Positions 1 to 12,028 of a DNA stretch of 33,302 nucleotides are shown here, in pieces. Positions within the stretch are counted from its first letter, which is position 1. Each line of letters starts with the position of its first letter. Made by a program: the position numbers and the translations under genes. The stretch comes from Cymbomonas tetramitiformis (taxonomy: Eukaryota > Chlorophyta > Pyramimonadophyceae > Pyramimonadales > Pyramimonadaceae), in contig LGRX02009902.1 of NCBI GenBank assembly GCA_001247695.2, forward strand, positions 1-33,302, read 5' to 3'. The notes beneath the pieces were generated by a model that did no database searches, was not told where the DNA came from, and saw only the letters and a program-made list of their open reading frames with translations.

Positions 1-350
1 TGCCACTGCAGTCGCGTACATTTATCGCGACGCCACCCACGCGTTATGGCATGGCATGCTGGGAAGCAAAAAGCAAAGCGCTGTCGCGCACATGATCCTA
101 CGGTCAGATAGTGTAATGGCGAAAATGATTTAAACATCGCATGGCCGACGCGATGTTCGGAAATCAGATAGATTCGCTTTTACATTGCATAGCAGACGCG
201 AGGATTGAGAAATGTCAAATCATTAATGGAATGGCAGACTCGATGTTCATGTTCGGATCTCTCGAGTGCGCCACGTCGGCAAGATAAATAATCCTATCGA
301 CCGTCAGATGCGCCTAGTGGAGATCTTAATTTAAGATCGACCGGGCCTAG
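1..350 (+). mobile_element. Array unit 0, type A, 5' end outside window
   Basis: This is the 3' part of a type A unit, ending in the hairpin GATCTTA/TAAGATC, linker and CTAG at 350. It is followed by A. It matches 13302-13651, so the higher-order duplication begins at or before the window edge. Confidence 0.7.
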
Positions 351-1629
351 AATAAACTAAACTTGGTATATGCCACGTCAATCAGCAGCAGCAGCAGCAG
401 CAAAGCTCAAATCGCAACGGGCGTCACAGACAACTTTCGATCTCACGATCGCCAGACGCTAACGATGGCAGTGCCGCTGCATTCGCGTGCATTTACCGCG
501 ACGCTACCCACGCGTTATGGCATCGCATGTCGAGACGCACATATTAAGCACTGTCGCACACATGATCCTAACGCTCCGGGGAGGACTTAAAATGCCAGAT
601 CATATTTGATACTCAGCATTATTCGACGGTTCCACTCGCTGCACGCACAGCTCAACAACGGAGCGCTGATTTTTGTGTGTACAACGTGGCCTTTTATGTG
701 TACAATGCCCACATAGGTTGCATGTTGTTATTTTGTGTGTTTCGTTTTTGGGACGCGTTGCGCGCATGAGCATGGATGCGCGCGCGCATGCTTGTTTTCG
801 ATATTCGTCGTTTTGGTCACGACGTGCGCATAATCAGTCGTTGCTTTGATCGCATGTGTCCTCATTCAGTATGTGAGAACTGCATGCATGCGATTGTGCG
901 CGCCACATAAGTGCATGCTGCGCATCGGCATGTACCCGCGCGCGTGTGCGTTGATTGTGAGCATGCTCTCGCAGTGGCAACGATAATGCATTTCCGTTGC
1001 CAACACGTTTGCGGTATTGTAGCGCGCGTACGAAGAGCGGCAGCCAATTTATCATGCAAGTTGCTGTAATAGAAAGGTGTGTGTGTGTTTGGCACAGGGT
1101 CATGATGGCGGAGGTCAATGAGACGTCATTCGTGCTTCGATTTACAATGCTGCGACCGATCGAAGTAGCGCGAGGTTTGATGCACGTTCATGGCGGTGAA
1201 ATGCACTTTTATGTATATATGATATAAGAAGCGCTTGCCCATTAATATCGCCACACGTGAAGGCAGCCAACCATGCATAGGCTCGCGCCAGCCGCGAGTG
1301 GGAATTGCAAATATCACTCAGTCGAATGATGAATTATAACGAGCAAGTGGTGTATGCATGTAGCCGCAGTCAGGTATCATTCCGATGGTTACATGTTGGA
1401 TATTCACACGCATGCATTATCAACACCCACCATTCACACAGGAATGCACTACGGGCACATCAATATATGTGCCAAATCATGGAAGCAAAGTAGCTCTTGC
1501 TTCTCTCTCACACACGCGAACACACACACATCACATACTCAACACTAAGCACTAAGTTACACATCACGGAGAGCATCATATATATCACGCCCTGCACATG
1601 CACATTGATGCATTTATCGGATGATGAAG

Positions 1630-1690
1630 GAGGACGATGTCCACGAGACTCGCACAAGTTCTTGGTCTGGGTTCGATCCCCGGCGTCCTG
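1630..1690 (+). other. tRNA T-arm-like fragment in L copy 1
   Basis: A stretch ending in a good T-arm (stem CTGGG/CCCGG with TTCGATC loop) and GCGTCCTGCA has a complementary AGGACG upstream. The enclosed length is 61 nt, too short for a tRNA, and no A box or anticodon arm is evident. It may be a decayed tRNA or an internal pol III box B. Confidence 0.3.
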
Positions 1691-2317
1691 CATCCGTAAA
1701 TATTGCTTTATTCGCACGTTTTCCGGCTGGATACACAATTACGCATGCACAATCATATAATAACCCGCATACACAGCCAATCATTTGCGTCTCAGCATAA
1801 TGTGATATTTTTTATTCGCAAGGGTAATTGTTAAAGATTGCATTCGATACACGCATCAGCCTATTTGCGCACAGTTTGTGAAGCATGCAGTCATAATGAG
1901 ATTTTCACATTGTCAAAATTTAAAGTACTAATATGATGATCATAGTAGTATGCCATGCGTGCTAGATGCCAACTGCCGCAGTGCTACAAACGTGCCCCCC
2001 CTTTGCTATTCGTCCTAAAACACAAATGCCAGCTCAAGATGGGCACAATAATTATATGCATGATTTGTGCAAGGGGTATCAATGGACATCAGATTATGCA
2101 GTGCTCGCCTCAAGCACCACCTTAGTCACTGTCTCGGCTTGTGCTCAAAATTATTGATGAATATCGGCGAGTGCGTTGTGAGTGCATACGCCCGTTGATG
2201 CACACACGCACACGCACTAAGCACACATGCACGCGTGCGCGACACACACATACACACAAATAATAAAGTGAACGAGCTAATGCGCATGCCAATCAAAGCT
2301 AGACGTATATATACATA

Positions 2318-2349
2318 CATATATATATACAACGTTGTATATATATATG
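2318..2349. repeat. Perfect 32-bp AT-rich palindrome
   Basis: Two 16-base arms meet at AAC/GTT and are otherwise alternating AT, ending in C and G. The second L element carries the same palindrome, lengthened, at about 15616-15657. It is a candidate cruciform or instability site. Confidence 0.8.
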
Positions 2350-3384
2350 TGTGTGTGGGGACTTCAATGCAGCCGATTTCCCTCTCGAATTTCACGGTGT
2401 GCGCTCGAGCACCAACGTGTGATATTTTCATAATATACTTGCAGTGTAACACTGGCTGAGCTTCCAACGTGGCCGCACATTTTCTTTTTTGGCTAGGATG
2501 TGTGGGTGCGGTATATAGTCATGCCCTGATCTATTCCCACAAGCATGTTTCTCACATCCACTGGATTGATGGTGGGTCTGCTTTTGTCAGCGGGCAACGT
2601 GTGCATGCTACATGCAACATGCATATCGATTGTTAACGTGGCAAGAATGTGCGTGTGCGCGTGCGCTTGCAGTCGCGAGTGTGCGTGTGTATATGTGTGT
2701 GTGTATGAGTTGTGTTTGGATGCGTATGCAAGTATGTAATTATGCGCGTGCATGAGTGTGGCTTTTCCTTGGACCGACTCCTTTGGCACACCGTAGCCGC
2801 AGAAGATCAATTGCACTATGTACCCACACCAGGGATCAAAGCATTCAGCCATGATTGTGTGTGTGTGTGTGAAAGAGAGTGAGCATGTGTATCACATGTA
2901 TGCAAAATGGGCATGTGCACCACCAACTCATGTATAGTGAGCCTCCATTATTTTTCACATGAAGATGTTCGCCCCCACCTAAGCAATTGCCACAAGCTGA
3001 CGGACATCGCCATACATGTGTAGCAGAAAAGTAACTCTGCTACGAGGGTCATATATTGCTTGCTCAGACTTCAGCTAACACTCCAAGAGGTTGTTGACAT
3101 CAACATTATCCACATCATCATGTATAACGTTCCATACATTCTTCACGATTTGTTGCAGACATGTCTCATCAATTAGGCAATCTTAGTATTGATTATGCAG
3201 CTAGCGCTAATTGCGCGCAGCGCGCCGCAATGTTGATGTATTGATCGATGCGTGAGCATTTACATTCTGCACATTCAACAGATTGTTTTCGATGCCATGC
3301 ATGTGCAAATGCTAAATAGTATGTAAGATATGTATGCAGAGTGTTTGCTTATTCGACTACACGTGTATCTACACTACAATTGCC

Positions 3385-3945
3385 AAGCGTGAGCAACGTG
3401 CGAAAGCTAAGAAAACGTTCGTACTAGAAAATACGTAATCATAGTAACTATTTGTGTCCCTGATAATCATATTGGATAGCCAAACCTTGCTCCGCTATTC
3501 AATATTTGCAACTAGCTTACATTACATGTACGCCGCCACCATATAGCATATCTAGCTATATAACACATTTAATATCTCACATCCCAAATCATATCGCCGT
3601 ACATACATAACAACCGCCCAACCGATAACTAATGAATACCTGAACGATAGGGATATATCATCATCCATACACCGCCACCAAGCGCAACCAACACGCGAAC
3701 GCTAGGGAAAAGTTTGCACTAGAAAGTAACGTATCATTATAGTAACTAGCTATGTCGCCTTGGTAATCATATTGGACATCCAAACCTTGCTCCGCCATCC
3801 TCTATTTGTAACTATCGTATACTACATGTACGCCGTCGACATAATATATCATATCTAACCATATAACACATATAATGTCTCACATTGCAAATCATACCGC
3901 CGTGCATAACAACCGCCCAACCAATAGCTAATGAACAATATATTG
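3385..3945 (+). repeat. Diverged tandem duplication inside L copy 1
   Basis: Two copies with a period of about 295 bp each start AAGCGYRANCAAC and share CCAAACCTTGCTCCGCYAT and ACATGTACGCCG blocks. The copies have clearly diverged, so the duplication is older than the duplication of the whole L element (same arrangement at about 16667-17220). Confidence 0.7.
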
Positions 3946-4006
3946 AACCGATTGAATTGTCGGATGGCCTAGTGGAGATCTCATCTTTGAGATCGACCGG
4001 GCCTAG

Positions 4007-4113
4007 ACCTCTGACCTTTATCGTCTTGGCAAGAAGTAAATTACCTTACCTTACCTACCTCTGACCTTTATAATCTTCACCCAAACCAAATTACCTTACC
4101 TTACCTTAGTCAA
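4007..4113 (+). repeat. Spacer of about 50-bp motif and TTACC pentamers
   Basis: Two copies of a motif starting ACCTCTGACCTTTAT are followed by TTACC repeats and GTCAA just before the next TC. Similar spacers recur between many units. Confidence 0.7.
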
Positions 4114-4563
4114 TCAGCAGCAGCAGCAGCAGCAGCAGCAGCAAAGCTCGAATCCCAACGGGCGACGCAGTCGAATTTCCGATCTCACGATCGCCAGGCG
4201 CTAACGATGACAGTGCCACTGCAGTCGCGTACATTTATCGCGACGCCACCCACGCGTTATGGCATGGCATGCTGGGAAGCAAAAAGCAAAGCACTGTCGC
4301 GCACATGATCCTACGGCCAGATAGTGTAATGGCGAAAATTATTTAAACATCGCATGGCCGACGCGATGTTCGGAAATCGGATAGATTCGCTTTTACATTG
4401 CATAGCAGACGCGAGGATTGAGAAATGTCAAATCATTAATGGACTGGCAGACTCGATGTTCATGTTCGGATCACTCGAGTGCGCCACGTCGGCAAGATAA
4501 ATAATCCCATCCACCGTCAGATGCGCCTAGTGGAGATCTTAATTTAAGATCGACCGGGCCTAG
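4114..4563 (+). mobile_element. Array unit 2, type A
   Basis: TC-(AGC)n start after A; hairpin GATCTTA/TAAGATC, linker GACCGGGC and CTAG end, followed by T. The body carries an ACATCGC/GCGATGT inverted repeat typical of type A. Confidence 0.7.
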
Positions 4564-4585
4564 TACCTTACCTTACTTACCTTAA

Positions 4586-4887
4586 TCAGCAGCAGCAGCA
4601 GCAAAGCTCGAATCCCAACGGGCGACGCAGTCGAATTTTCGATCTCACGATCGCCAGACGCTAACGATGACAGTGCCACTGCAGTCGCGTACATTTATCG
4701 CGACGCCACCCACGCGTTATGGCATGGCATGTTGGGAAGCAAAAAGCAAAGCACTGTCGCGCACATGATCCTGCGGTCAGATGATGTAATGGCGATATCC
4801 ATGTTAACATCGCATGGTAATTAATGGTGCTGTCCAAAAAGATCGACGCCTAGTGGAGATCGCATATTTGTGATCGACAGCGCCTAG
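4586..4887 (+). mobile_element. Array unit 3, type B
   Basis: Shared 5' domain, then the short type B body (CATGTTAACATCGCATGG region). It ends with hairpin GATCGCA/TGTGATC (one G-T pair), linker GACAGCGC and CTAG, followed by A. Confidence 0.7.
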
Positions 4888-5005
4888 ACCTTTGACCTTT
4901 ATAATCTTCACCCAAACCAAATTACCTTACTTACTTACCTCTGACCTTTATCGTCTTGGCATGAAGTGAATTACCTTACTTACTTACTTACCTTACCTTA
5001 GTCAA

Positions 5006-5440
5006 TCAGCAGCAGCCGCAAAGCTCGAATCCCAACGGGCGATACAGTCGAATGTTCCATCTCACGATCGCCAGACGCTAACGATGACAGTGCCACAACA
5101 GTCGCGTGTATGCACCACGACGCCACCCGCGCGTTATGGCATGGCATGCTGGGAAGCAAAAAGCAAAGCACTGTCGCGCACATGATCCTACGGTCAGATA
5201 GTGTAATGGCGAAAATGATTTAAACATCGCATGGCCGACGCGATGTTCGGAAATCAGATAGATTCGTTTTTACATTGCATAGCAGACGCGAGGATCGAGA
5301 AATGTCAAATCATTAATGGAATGGCAGACTCGATGTTCATGTTCGGATCTCTCGAGTGCGCCACGTCGGCAAGATAAATAATCCCATCGACCGTCAGATG
5401 CGCCTAGTGGAGATCTTAATTTAAGATCGACCGGGCCTAG
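5006..5440 (+). mobile_element. Array unit 4, type A
   Basis: A short, interrupted trinucleotide tract (three CAG then CCG) follows the TC. It is otherwise a type A body with the type A hairpin and CTAG, followed by T. The 5' hairpin arms are altered (GTCGCG/CACGAC). Confidence 0.7.
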
Positions 5441-5448
5441 TACCTTAA

Positions 5449-5892
5449 TCAGCAGCAGCAGCAGCAGCAGCAAAGCTCGAATCCCAACGGGCGATACAGT
5501 CGAATTTTCGATCTCACGATCGCCAGACGCTAACGATGACAGTGCCACTGCAGTCGCGTGTATGTACCACGACGCCACCCACGCGTTATGGCATGGCATG
5601 CTGGGAAGCAAAAAGCGAAGCACTGTCGCGCACATGATCCTGCGGTCAGATAGTGTAATGGCGAAAATGATTTAAACATCGCATGGCCGACGCGATGTTC
5701 GGAAATCAGATAGATTCGCTTTTACATCGCATACCAGACGCGAAGATCGAGAAATGTCAAATCATTAATGGAATGGCAGACTCGATGTTCATGTTCGGAT
5801 CTCTCGAGCGCGCCATGTCGGCAAGATAAATAATCCCATCGACCGTCAGATGCGCCTAGTGGAGATCTTAATTTAAGATCGACCGGGCCTAG
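5449..5892 (+). mobile_element. Array unit 5, type A
   Basis: It is separated from unit 4 by only 8 bp. TC-(AGC)n start, type A body and type A hairpin-CTAG end, followed by T. Confidence 0.7.
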
Positions 5893-5904
5893 TACCTTAG
5901 TCAA

Positions 5905-5905
5905 T

Positions 5906-5938
<33 letters not shown>

Positions 5939-6251
5939 AGCTCGAATCCCAACGGGCGACGCAGTCGAATTTTCGATCGCACGATCACCAGACGCCAACG
6001 ATGACAGTGCCACTGCAGTCGCGTACATATATCGCGACGCCACCCACGCGTTATGGCATGGCATGCTGGGAAGCAAAAAGCAAAGCACTGTCGCGCACAT
6101 GATCCTACGGTCAGATAGTGTAATGGCGAAATTGATTTAAACATCGCATGGCCGACGCGATGTTCGGAAATCAGATAGATTCACTTTTACAATCCCATCG
6201 ACCGTCAGATGCGCCTAGTGGAGATCTTAATTTAAGATCGACCGGGCCTAG
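5905..6251 (+). mobile_element. Array unit 6, type A with internal deletion
   Basis: A type A unit missing about 100 bp: the sequence jumps from AGATTCACTTTTACA to ATCCCATCGACC. The identical junction occurs in unit 12, so both derive from one deleted ancestor. It ends in the type A hairpin and CTAG. Confidence 0.7.
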
Positions 6252-6260
6252 TGTATTACA

Positions 6261-6566
6261 TGCAGCAGCAGCAGCAGCAGCAAAGCTCGAATCCCAACGG
6301 GCGACGTAGTCGAATTTCCTATCTCACGATCGCCAGACGCTAACGATGACAGTGCCACTGCAGTCGCGTACATTTATCGCGACGCCACCCACGCGTTGTG
6401 GCATGGCATGATGGGAAGCAAAAAGCAAAGCACTGTCGCGCACATGATCCTGCGGTCATATGATGCAATGGCGATATCCATGTTAACATCGCATGGTGAT
6501 TAATCGCGCTGTCCACAAAGATCGACGCCTAGTGGAGATCGCATATTTGTGATCGACAGCGCCTAG
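6261..6566 (+). mobile_element. Array unit 7, type B, TG start
   Basis: It begins TGCAGCAG instead of TCAGCAG after the spacer TGTATTACA. It has a type B body and hairpin, CTAG, then T. It forms a duplicated pair with unit 6 (compare units 12-13). Confidence 0.7.
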
Positions 6567-6581
6567 TACTTACATAGTCAA

Positions 6582-7031
6582 TCAGCAGCAGCAGCAGCAG
6601 CAGCAGCAGCAAAGCTCGAATCCCAACGGGCGACGCAGTCGAATTTCCGATCTCACGATCGCCAGACGGCAACGATGACAGTGCCACTGCAGTCGCGTAC
6701 ATATATCGCGACGCCACCCACGCGTTATGGCATGGCATGCTGGGAAGCAAAAAGCAAAGCACTGTCGCGCACATGATCCTACGGCCAGATAGTGTAATGG
6801 CGAAAATTATTTAAACATCGCATGGCCGACGCGATGTTCGGAAATCAAATAGATTCGCTTTTACATTGCATAGCAGACGCGAGGATTGAGAAATGTCAGA
6901 TCATTAATGGAATGGCAGACTCGATGTTCATGTTCGGATCTCTCGAGTGCGCCACGTCGGCAAGATAAATAACCCCATCCACCGTCAGATGCGCCTAGTG
7001 GAGATCTTAATTTAAGATCGACCGGGCCTAG
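6582..7031 (+). mobile_element. Array unit 8, type A
   Basis: Regular type A unit: TC-(AGC)n start, type A hairpin and CTAG end, followed by T and then a spacer with two copies of the 50-bp motif. Confidence 0.7.
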
Positions 7032-7163
7032 TACCTACCTCTGACCTTTATAATCTTCACCCAAACCAAATTACCTTACCTTACCTTACCTTACCTACCT
7101 CTGACCTTTATAATCTTCACCCAAACCAAATTACCTTACCTTACCTTACCTTACCTTAGTCAA

Positions 7164-7606
7164 TCAGCAGCAGCAGCAGCAGCAAAGCTCGAATCCCAAC
7201 GGGCGATACAGTCGAATGTTCCATCTCACGATCGCCAGGCGCTAACGATGACAGTGCCACTGCAGTCGCGTACATTTATCGCGACGCCACCCACGCGTTA
7301 TGGCATGGCATGCTGGGAAGCAAAAGGCAAAGCACTGTCGCGCATATGATCCTGCGGTCATATGATGTAATGGCGAAAATGATTTAAACATCGCATGGCC
7401 GACGCGATGTTCGGAAATCAGATAGACGTTCGCTTTTACATTGCATAGCAGACGCGAGGATCGAGAAATGTCAAATCATTAATGGAACGGCAGACTCGAT
7501 GTTCATGTTCGGATCTCTCGAGTGCGCCACGTCGGCAGGATAAATAATCCCATCGACCGTCAGATGCGCCTAGTGGAGATCTTAATTTAAGATCGACCGG
7601 GCCTAG
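7164..7606 (+). mobile_element. Array unit 9, type A
   Basis: Type A ends and body, with a small insertion (AGATAGACGTTCGC for AGATAGATTCGC). Followed by T. Confidence 0.7.
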
Positions 7607-7618
7607 TACCTTAGTCAA

Positions 7619-7619
7619 T

Positions 7620-7652
<33 letters not shown>

Positions 7653-8071
7653 AGCTCGAATCCCAACGGGCGACGCAGTCGAATTTCCGATCTCACGATC
7701 GCCAGACGCCAACGATGACAGTGCCACTGCAGTCGCGTGTATGTACCACGACGCCACCCACGCGTTATGGCATGGCATGCTGGGAAGCAAAAAGCAAAGT
7801 ACTGTCGCGCACATGATCCTACGGTCAGATAATGTAATGGCGAAAATGATTTAAACATCGCATGGCCGACGCGATGTCCGGAAATCAGATAGATTCGCTT
7901 TAACATTGCATAGCAGACGCGAGGATCGAGAAATGTCAAATCATTAATGGAATGGCAGACTCGATGTTCATGTTCGGATCTCTCGAGTGCGCCACGTCGG
8001 CAAGATAAATAATCCCATCGACCGTCAGATGCGCCTAGTGGAGATCTTAATTTAAGATCGACCGGGCCTAG
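7619..8071 (+). mobile_element. Array unit 10, type A
   Basis: Type A ends and body with a long trinucleotide tract. A 12-bp spacer precedes it. Followed by T. Confidence 0.7.
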
Positions 8072-8084
8072 TACCTTACCTTAA

Positions 8085-8522
8085 TCAGCAGCAGCAGCAG
8101 CAAAGCTCGAATCCCAACGGGCGATACAGTCGAATTTTCGATCTCACGATCGCCAAACGCCAACGATGACAGTGCCACAACAGTCGCGTGTATGTACCAC
8201 GACGCCACCCACGCGTTACGGCATGGCATGCTGGGAAGCAAAAAGCAAAGCACTATCGCGCACATGATCCTACGGTCAGATAGTGTAATGGCGAAAATGA
8301 TTTAAACATCGCATGGCCGACGCGATGTTCGGAAATCAGATAGATTCGCTTTAACATTGCAGAGCAGACGCGAGGATCGAGAAATGTCAAATCATTAATG
8401 GAATGGCAGACTCGATGTTCATGATCGGATCTCTCGAGTGCGCCACGTCGGCAAGATAAATAATCCCATCGACCGTCAGATGCGCCTAGTGGAGATCTTA
8501 ATTTAAGATCGACCGGGCCTAG
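8085..8522 (+). mobile_element. Array unit 11, type A
   Basis: Type A unit with the CACAACAGTCGCG variant of the 5' domain. Type A hairpin and CTAG, followed by T. Confidence 0.7.
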
Positions 8523-8535
8523 TACCTTACCTTAA

Positions 8536-8870
8536 TCAGCAGCAGCAGCAGCAGCAAAGCTTGAATCTCAACGGGCGACGCAGTCGAATTTTCGATCTCA
8601 CGATCACCAGACGCCAACGATGACAGTGCCACTGCAGTCGCGTACATATATCGCGACGCCACCCACGCGTTATGGCATGGCATGCTGGGAAGCAAAAAGC
8701 AAAGCACTGTCGCGCACATGATCCTACGGTCAGATAGTGTAATGGCGAAATTGATTTAAACATCGCATGGCCGACGCGATGTTCGGAAATCAGATAGATT
8801 CACTTTTACAATCCCATCGACCGTCAGATGCGCCTAGTGGAGATCTTAATTTAAGATCGACCGGGCCTAG
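8536..8870 (+). mobile_element. Array unit 12, type A with internal deletion
   Basis: Same deletion junction as unit 6 and the same right-hand neighbour, so 8536-9185 is a later copy of 5905-6566 or the reverse. Confidence 0.7.
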
Positions 8871-8879
8871 TGTATTACA

Positions 8880-9185
8880 TGCAGCAGCAGCAGCAGCAGC
8901 AAAGCTCGAATCCCAACGGGCGACGTAGTCGAATTTCCTATCTCACGATCGCCAGACGCTAACGATGACAGTGCCACTGCAGTCGCGTACATTTATCGCG
9001 ACGCCACCCACGCGTTATGGCATGGCATGCTGGGAAGCAAAAAGCAAAGCACTGTCGCGCACATGATCCTGCGGTCATATGATGCAATGGCGATATCCAT
9101 GTTAACATCGCATGGTGATTAATCGCGCTGTCCAAAAAGATCGACGCCTAGTGGAGATCGCATATTTGTGATCGACAGCGCCTAG
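8880..9185 (+). mobile_element. Array unit 13, type B, TG start
   Basis: Starts TGCAGCAG after TGTATTACA as in unit 7; type B body, hairpin and CTAG, followed by T. Confidence 0.7.
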
Positions 9186-9240
9186 TACTACCTCTGACCT
9201 TTATAATCTTCACCCAAACCAAATTACCTTACTTAGTCAA

Positions 9241-9687
9241 TCAGCAGCAGCAGCAGCAGCAGCAGCAAAGCTCGAATCCCAACGGGCGATACAGTGGAAT
9301 TTTCGATCTCACGATCGCCAGACGCCAACGATGACAGTGCCACTGCAGTCGCGTACATTTATCGCGACGCCACCCACGCGTTATGGCATGGCATGTTGGG
9401 AAGCAAAAAGCAAAGCACTGTCGCGCACATGATCCTACGGTCAGATAGTGTAATGGCGAAAATGATTTAAACATCGCATGGCGGACGCGATGTTCGGAAA
9501 TCAGACAGATTCGCTTTTACATTGCATAACAGACGCGAGGATCGAGAAATGTCAAATCATTAATGGACTGGCAGACTCGATGTTCATGTTCGGATCTCTC
9601 GAGTGCGCCACGTCGGCAAGATAAATAATCCCATCGACCGTCAGATGCGCCTAGTGGAGATCTTAATTTAAGATCGACCGGGCCTAG
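9241..9687 (+). mobile_element. Array unit 14, type A
   Basis: TC-(AGC)n start after a spacer holding the 50-bp motif; type A body, hairpin and CTAG, followed by T. Confidence 0.7.
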
Positions 9688-9708
9688 TACCTTACTTACC
9701 TTAGTCAA

Positions 9709-9709
9709 T

Positions 9710-9741
<32 letters not shown>

Positions 9742-10164
9742 GCAAAGCTCGAATCCCAACGGGCGATACAGTCGAATGTTTCATCTCACGATCGCCAGGC
9801 GCTAACGATGACAGTGCCACTGCAGTCGCGTACATTTATCGCGACGCCACCCACGCGTTATGGCATGGCATGCTGGGAAGCAAAAAGCAAAGCACTGTCG
9901 CGCACATGATCCTACGGTCAGATGGTGTAATGGCGAAAATTATTTAAACATCGCATGGCCGACACGATGTTCGGAAATCAGATAGATTCGCTTTTACATT
10001 GCATAGCAGACGCGAGGATCGAGAAATGTCAAAACATTAATGGAATGGCAGACTCGATGTTCATGTTCGGATCTCTCGAGTGCGCCACGTCGGCAGGATA
10101 AATAATCCCATCCAACGTCAGATGCGCCTAGTGGAGATCTTAATTTAAGATCGACCGGGCCTAG
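9709..10164 (+). mobile_element. Array unit 15, type A
   Basis: The 5' tract is compound: TC(ATC)3 followed by (AGC)n. Type A body and end, followed by A. It heads the pair duplicated as units 20-21. Confidence 0.7.
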
Positions 10165-10221
10165 ACCTCTGACCTTTATAATCTTCACCCAAACCAAATT
10201 ACCTTACCTTACCTTAGTCAA

Positions 10222-10222
10222 T

Positions 10223-10255
<33 letters not shown>

Positions 10256-10538
10256 AGCTCGAATCCCAACGGGCGATACAGTCGAATGCTCCATCTCACG
10301 ATCGCCAGACGCTAACGATGACACTGCCACAACAGTCGCGTGTATGTACCGCGACGCCACCCACGCGTTATGGCATGGCATGCTGGGAAGCAAAAAGCAA
10401 AGCACTGTCGCGCACATGATCCTGCGGTCATATGATGTAATGGCGATATCCATGTTAACATCGCATGGTAATTAATCGCGCTGTCCAAAAAGATCGACGC
10501 CTAGTGGAGATCGCATATTTGTGATCGACAGCGCCTAG
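10222..10538 (+). mobile_element. Array unit 16, type B
   Basis: Type B body and hairpin with a long trinucleotide tract; CTAG followed by T. It is the near-identical partner of unit 21, with the same length of 317 bp. Confidence 0.7.
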
Positions 10539-10600
10539 TACCTTACCTACCTCTGACCTTTATAATCTTCACCCAAACCAAATTACCTTACTTACCTTAA

Positions 10601-10899
10601 TCAGCAGCAGCAGCAAAGCTCGAATCCCAACGGGCGATACAGTCGAATGTTCCATCTCACGATCGCCGGACGCTGACGATGACAGTGCCACTGCAGTCGC
10701 GTGTATGTACCACGACGCCACCCACGCGTTATGGCATGGCATGCTGGGAAGCAAAAAGCAAAGCACTGTCGCGCACATGATCCTGCGGTCATATGATGTA
10801 AAGACGATATCCATGTTAACATCGCATGGTAATTAATCGCGCTGTCCAAAACGATCGACGCCTAGTGGAGATCGCATATTTGTGATCGACAGCGCCTAG
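10601..10899 (+). mobile_element. Array unit 17, type B
   Basis: Type B unit with a short trinucleotide tract; hairpin GATCGCA/TGTGATC, CTAG followed by A. Confidence 0.7.
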
Positions 10900-10951
10900 A
10901 CCTCTGACCTTTATAATCTTCACCCAAACCAAATTACCTTACCTTACTTAA

Positions 10952-11250
10952 TCAGCAGCAGCAGCAAAGCTCGAATCCCAACGGGCGACGCAGTCGAATG
11001 TTACATCTCACGATCGCCAGACGCTAACGATGATAGTGCCACTGCAGTCGCGTACATTTATCGCGACGCCACCCACGCGTTATGGCATGGCATGCTGGGA
11101 AGCAAAAAGCAAAGCACTGTCGCGCACATGATCCTGCGGTCAGATAGTGTAATGGCGATATCCATGTTAACATCGCATGGTAATTAATCGCGCTGTTCAA
11201 AAAGATCAACGCCTAGTGGAGATCGCATATGTGTGATCGACAGCGCCTAG
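10952..11250 (+). mobile_element. Array unit 18, type B
   Basis: Type B unit whose hairpin loop is TATG rather than TATT while the stem is kept. CTAG is followed by A and then the longest spacer. Confidence 0.7.
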
Positions 11251-11524
11251 ACCTCTGACCTTTATCGTCTTGGCATGAAGTAAATACCTCTGACCTTTAT
11301 AATCTTCACCCAAACCAAATTACCTTACCTACCTTTGACCTTTATCGTCTTGGCATCAAGTAAATTACCTTACTACCTCTGACCTTTATAATCTTGGCAC
11401 CAAGTAAATTACCTTACTTACTACCTCTGACCTTTATAATCTTCACCCAAACCAAATTACCTTACCTACCTCTGACCTTTATAATCTTCAACCAAACCAA
11501 ATTACCTTACCTTACCTTAGTCAA
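11251..11524 (+). repeat. Long spacer of 50-bp tandem motifs
   Basis: Several tandem copies of a motif of about 50 bp (CTCTGACCTTTAT, then ATCTTCACCCAAACCAAATT or CGTCTTGGCATCAAGTAAATT) are joined by TTACC pentamers. This is the longest inter-unit spacer and probably shows the sequence into which units inserted. Confidence 0.75.
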
Positions 11525-11525
11525 T

Positions 11526-11561
<36 letters not shown>

Positions 11562-11980
11562 AGCTCGAATCCCAACGGGCGACGCAGTCGAATTTTCCAT
11601 CGCACGATCACCAGACGCCAACGATGACAGTGCCATTGCAGTCGCGTACATATATCGCGACGCCACCCACGCGTTATGGCATGGCATGCTGGGAAGCAAA
11701 AAGCAAAGCACTGTCGCGCACATGATCCTACGGCCAGATAGTGTAATGGCGAAAATTATTTAAACATCGCATGGCCGACGCGATGTTCGGAAATCAGATA
11801 GATTCACTTTTACATTGCATAGCAGACGCGAGGATCGAGAAATGTCAAATCATTAATGGAATGGCAGACTCGATGTTCATGTTCGGATCTCTCGAGTGCG
11901 CCACGTCGGCAAGATAAATAATCCCATCGACCGTCAGATGCGACTAGTGGAGATCTTAATTTAAGATCGACCGGGCCTAG
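11525..11980 (+). mobile_element. Array unit 19, type A
   Basis: Carries 11 CAG triplets at its 5' end, among the longest here. Type A body; the upstream CCTAG that flanks the hairpin is changed to ACTAG. CTAG end followed by T. Confidence 0.7.
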
Positions 11981-11991
11981 TACTTAGTCAA

Positions 11992-11992
11992 T

Positions 11993-12028
<36 letters not shown>

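Larger units (their letters stand above)
382..4006 (+). mobile_element. Array unit 1, long type L element, copy 1
   Basis: This 3.6-kb unit begins TC-(AGC)n and carries a diverged copy of the shared 5' domain (to about 590). It ends with hairpin GATCTCA/TGAGATC, linker and CTAG at 4006. The interior of about 3.4 kb is non-coding as far as I can see: it is rich in CA/TG microsatellite and alternating purine-pyrimidine stretches. Open frames of 60-120 codons occur on both strands but differ from those of the second copy (13683-17291). It holds a perfect 32-bp palindrome at 2318-2349 and a diverged tandem duplication of about 295 bp (3385-3945). It shares both ends with the short units, so those look like internal-deletion or cargo-swap relatives. 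Confidence 0.65.

Noticed and set aside
1630..1690. Possible tRNA gene
   Set aside because: A good T-arm and acceptor complementarity exist, but the span is only 61 nt and there is no A box, D arm or anticodon arm.
3964..4006. tRNA-derived SINE hypothesis from GATGGCCTAGTGG (A-box-like) and GATCGACC
   Set aside because: The A box match is striking but the B-like box is only about 15 nt downstream, and the segment is better explained as hairpin plus CTAG terminus. Similar boxes in other types are not conserved.
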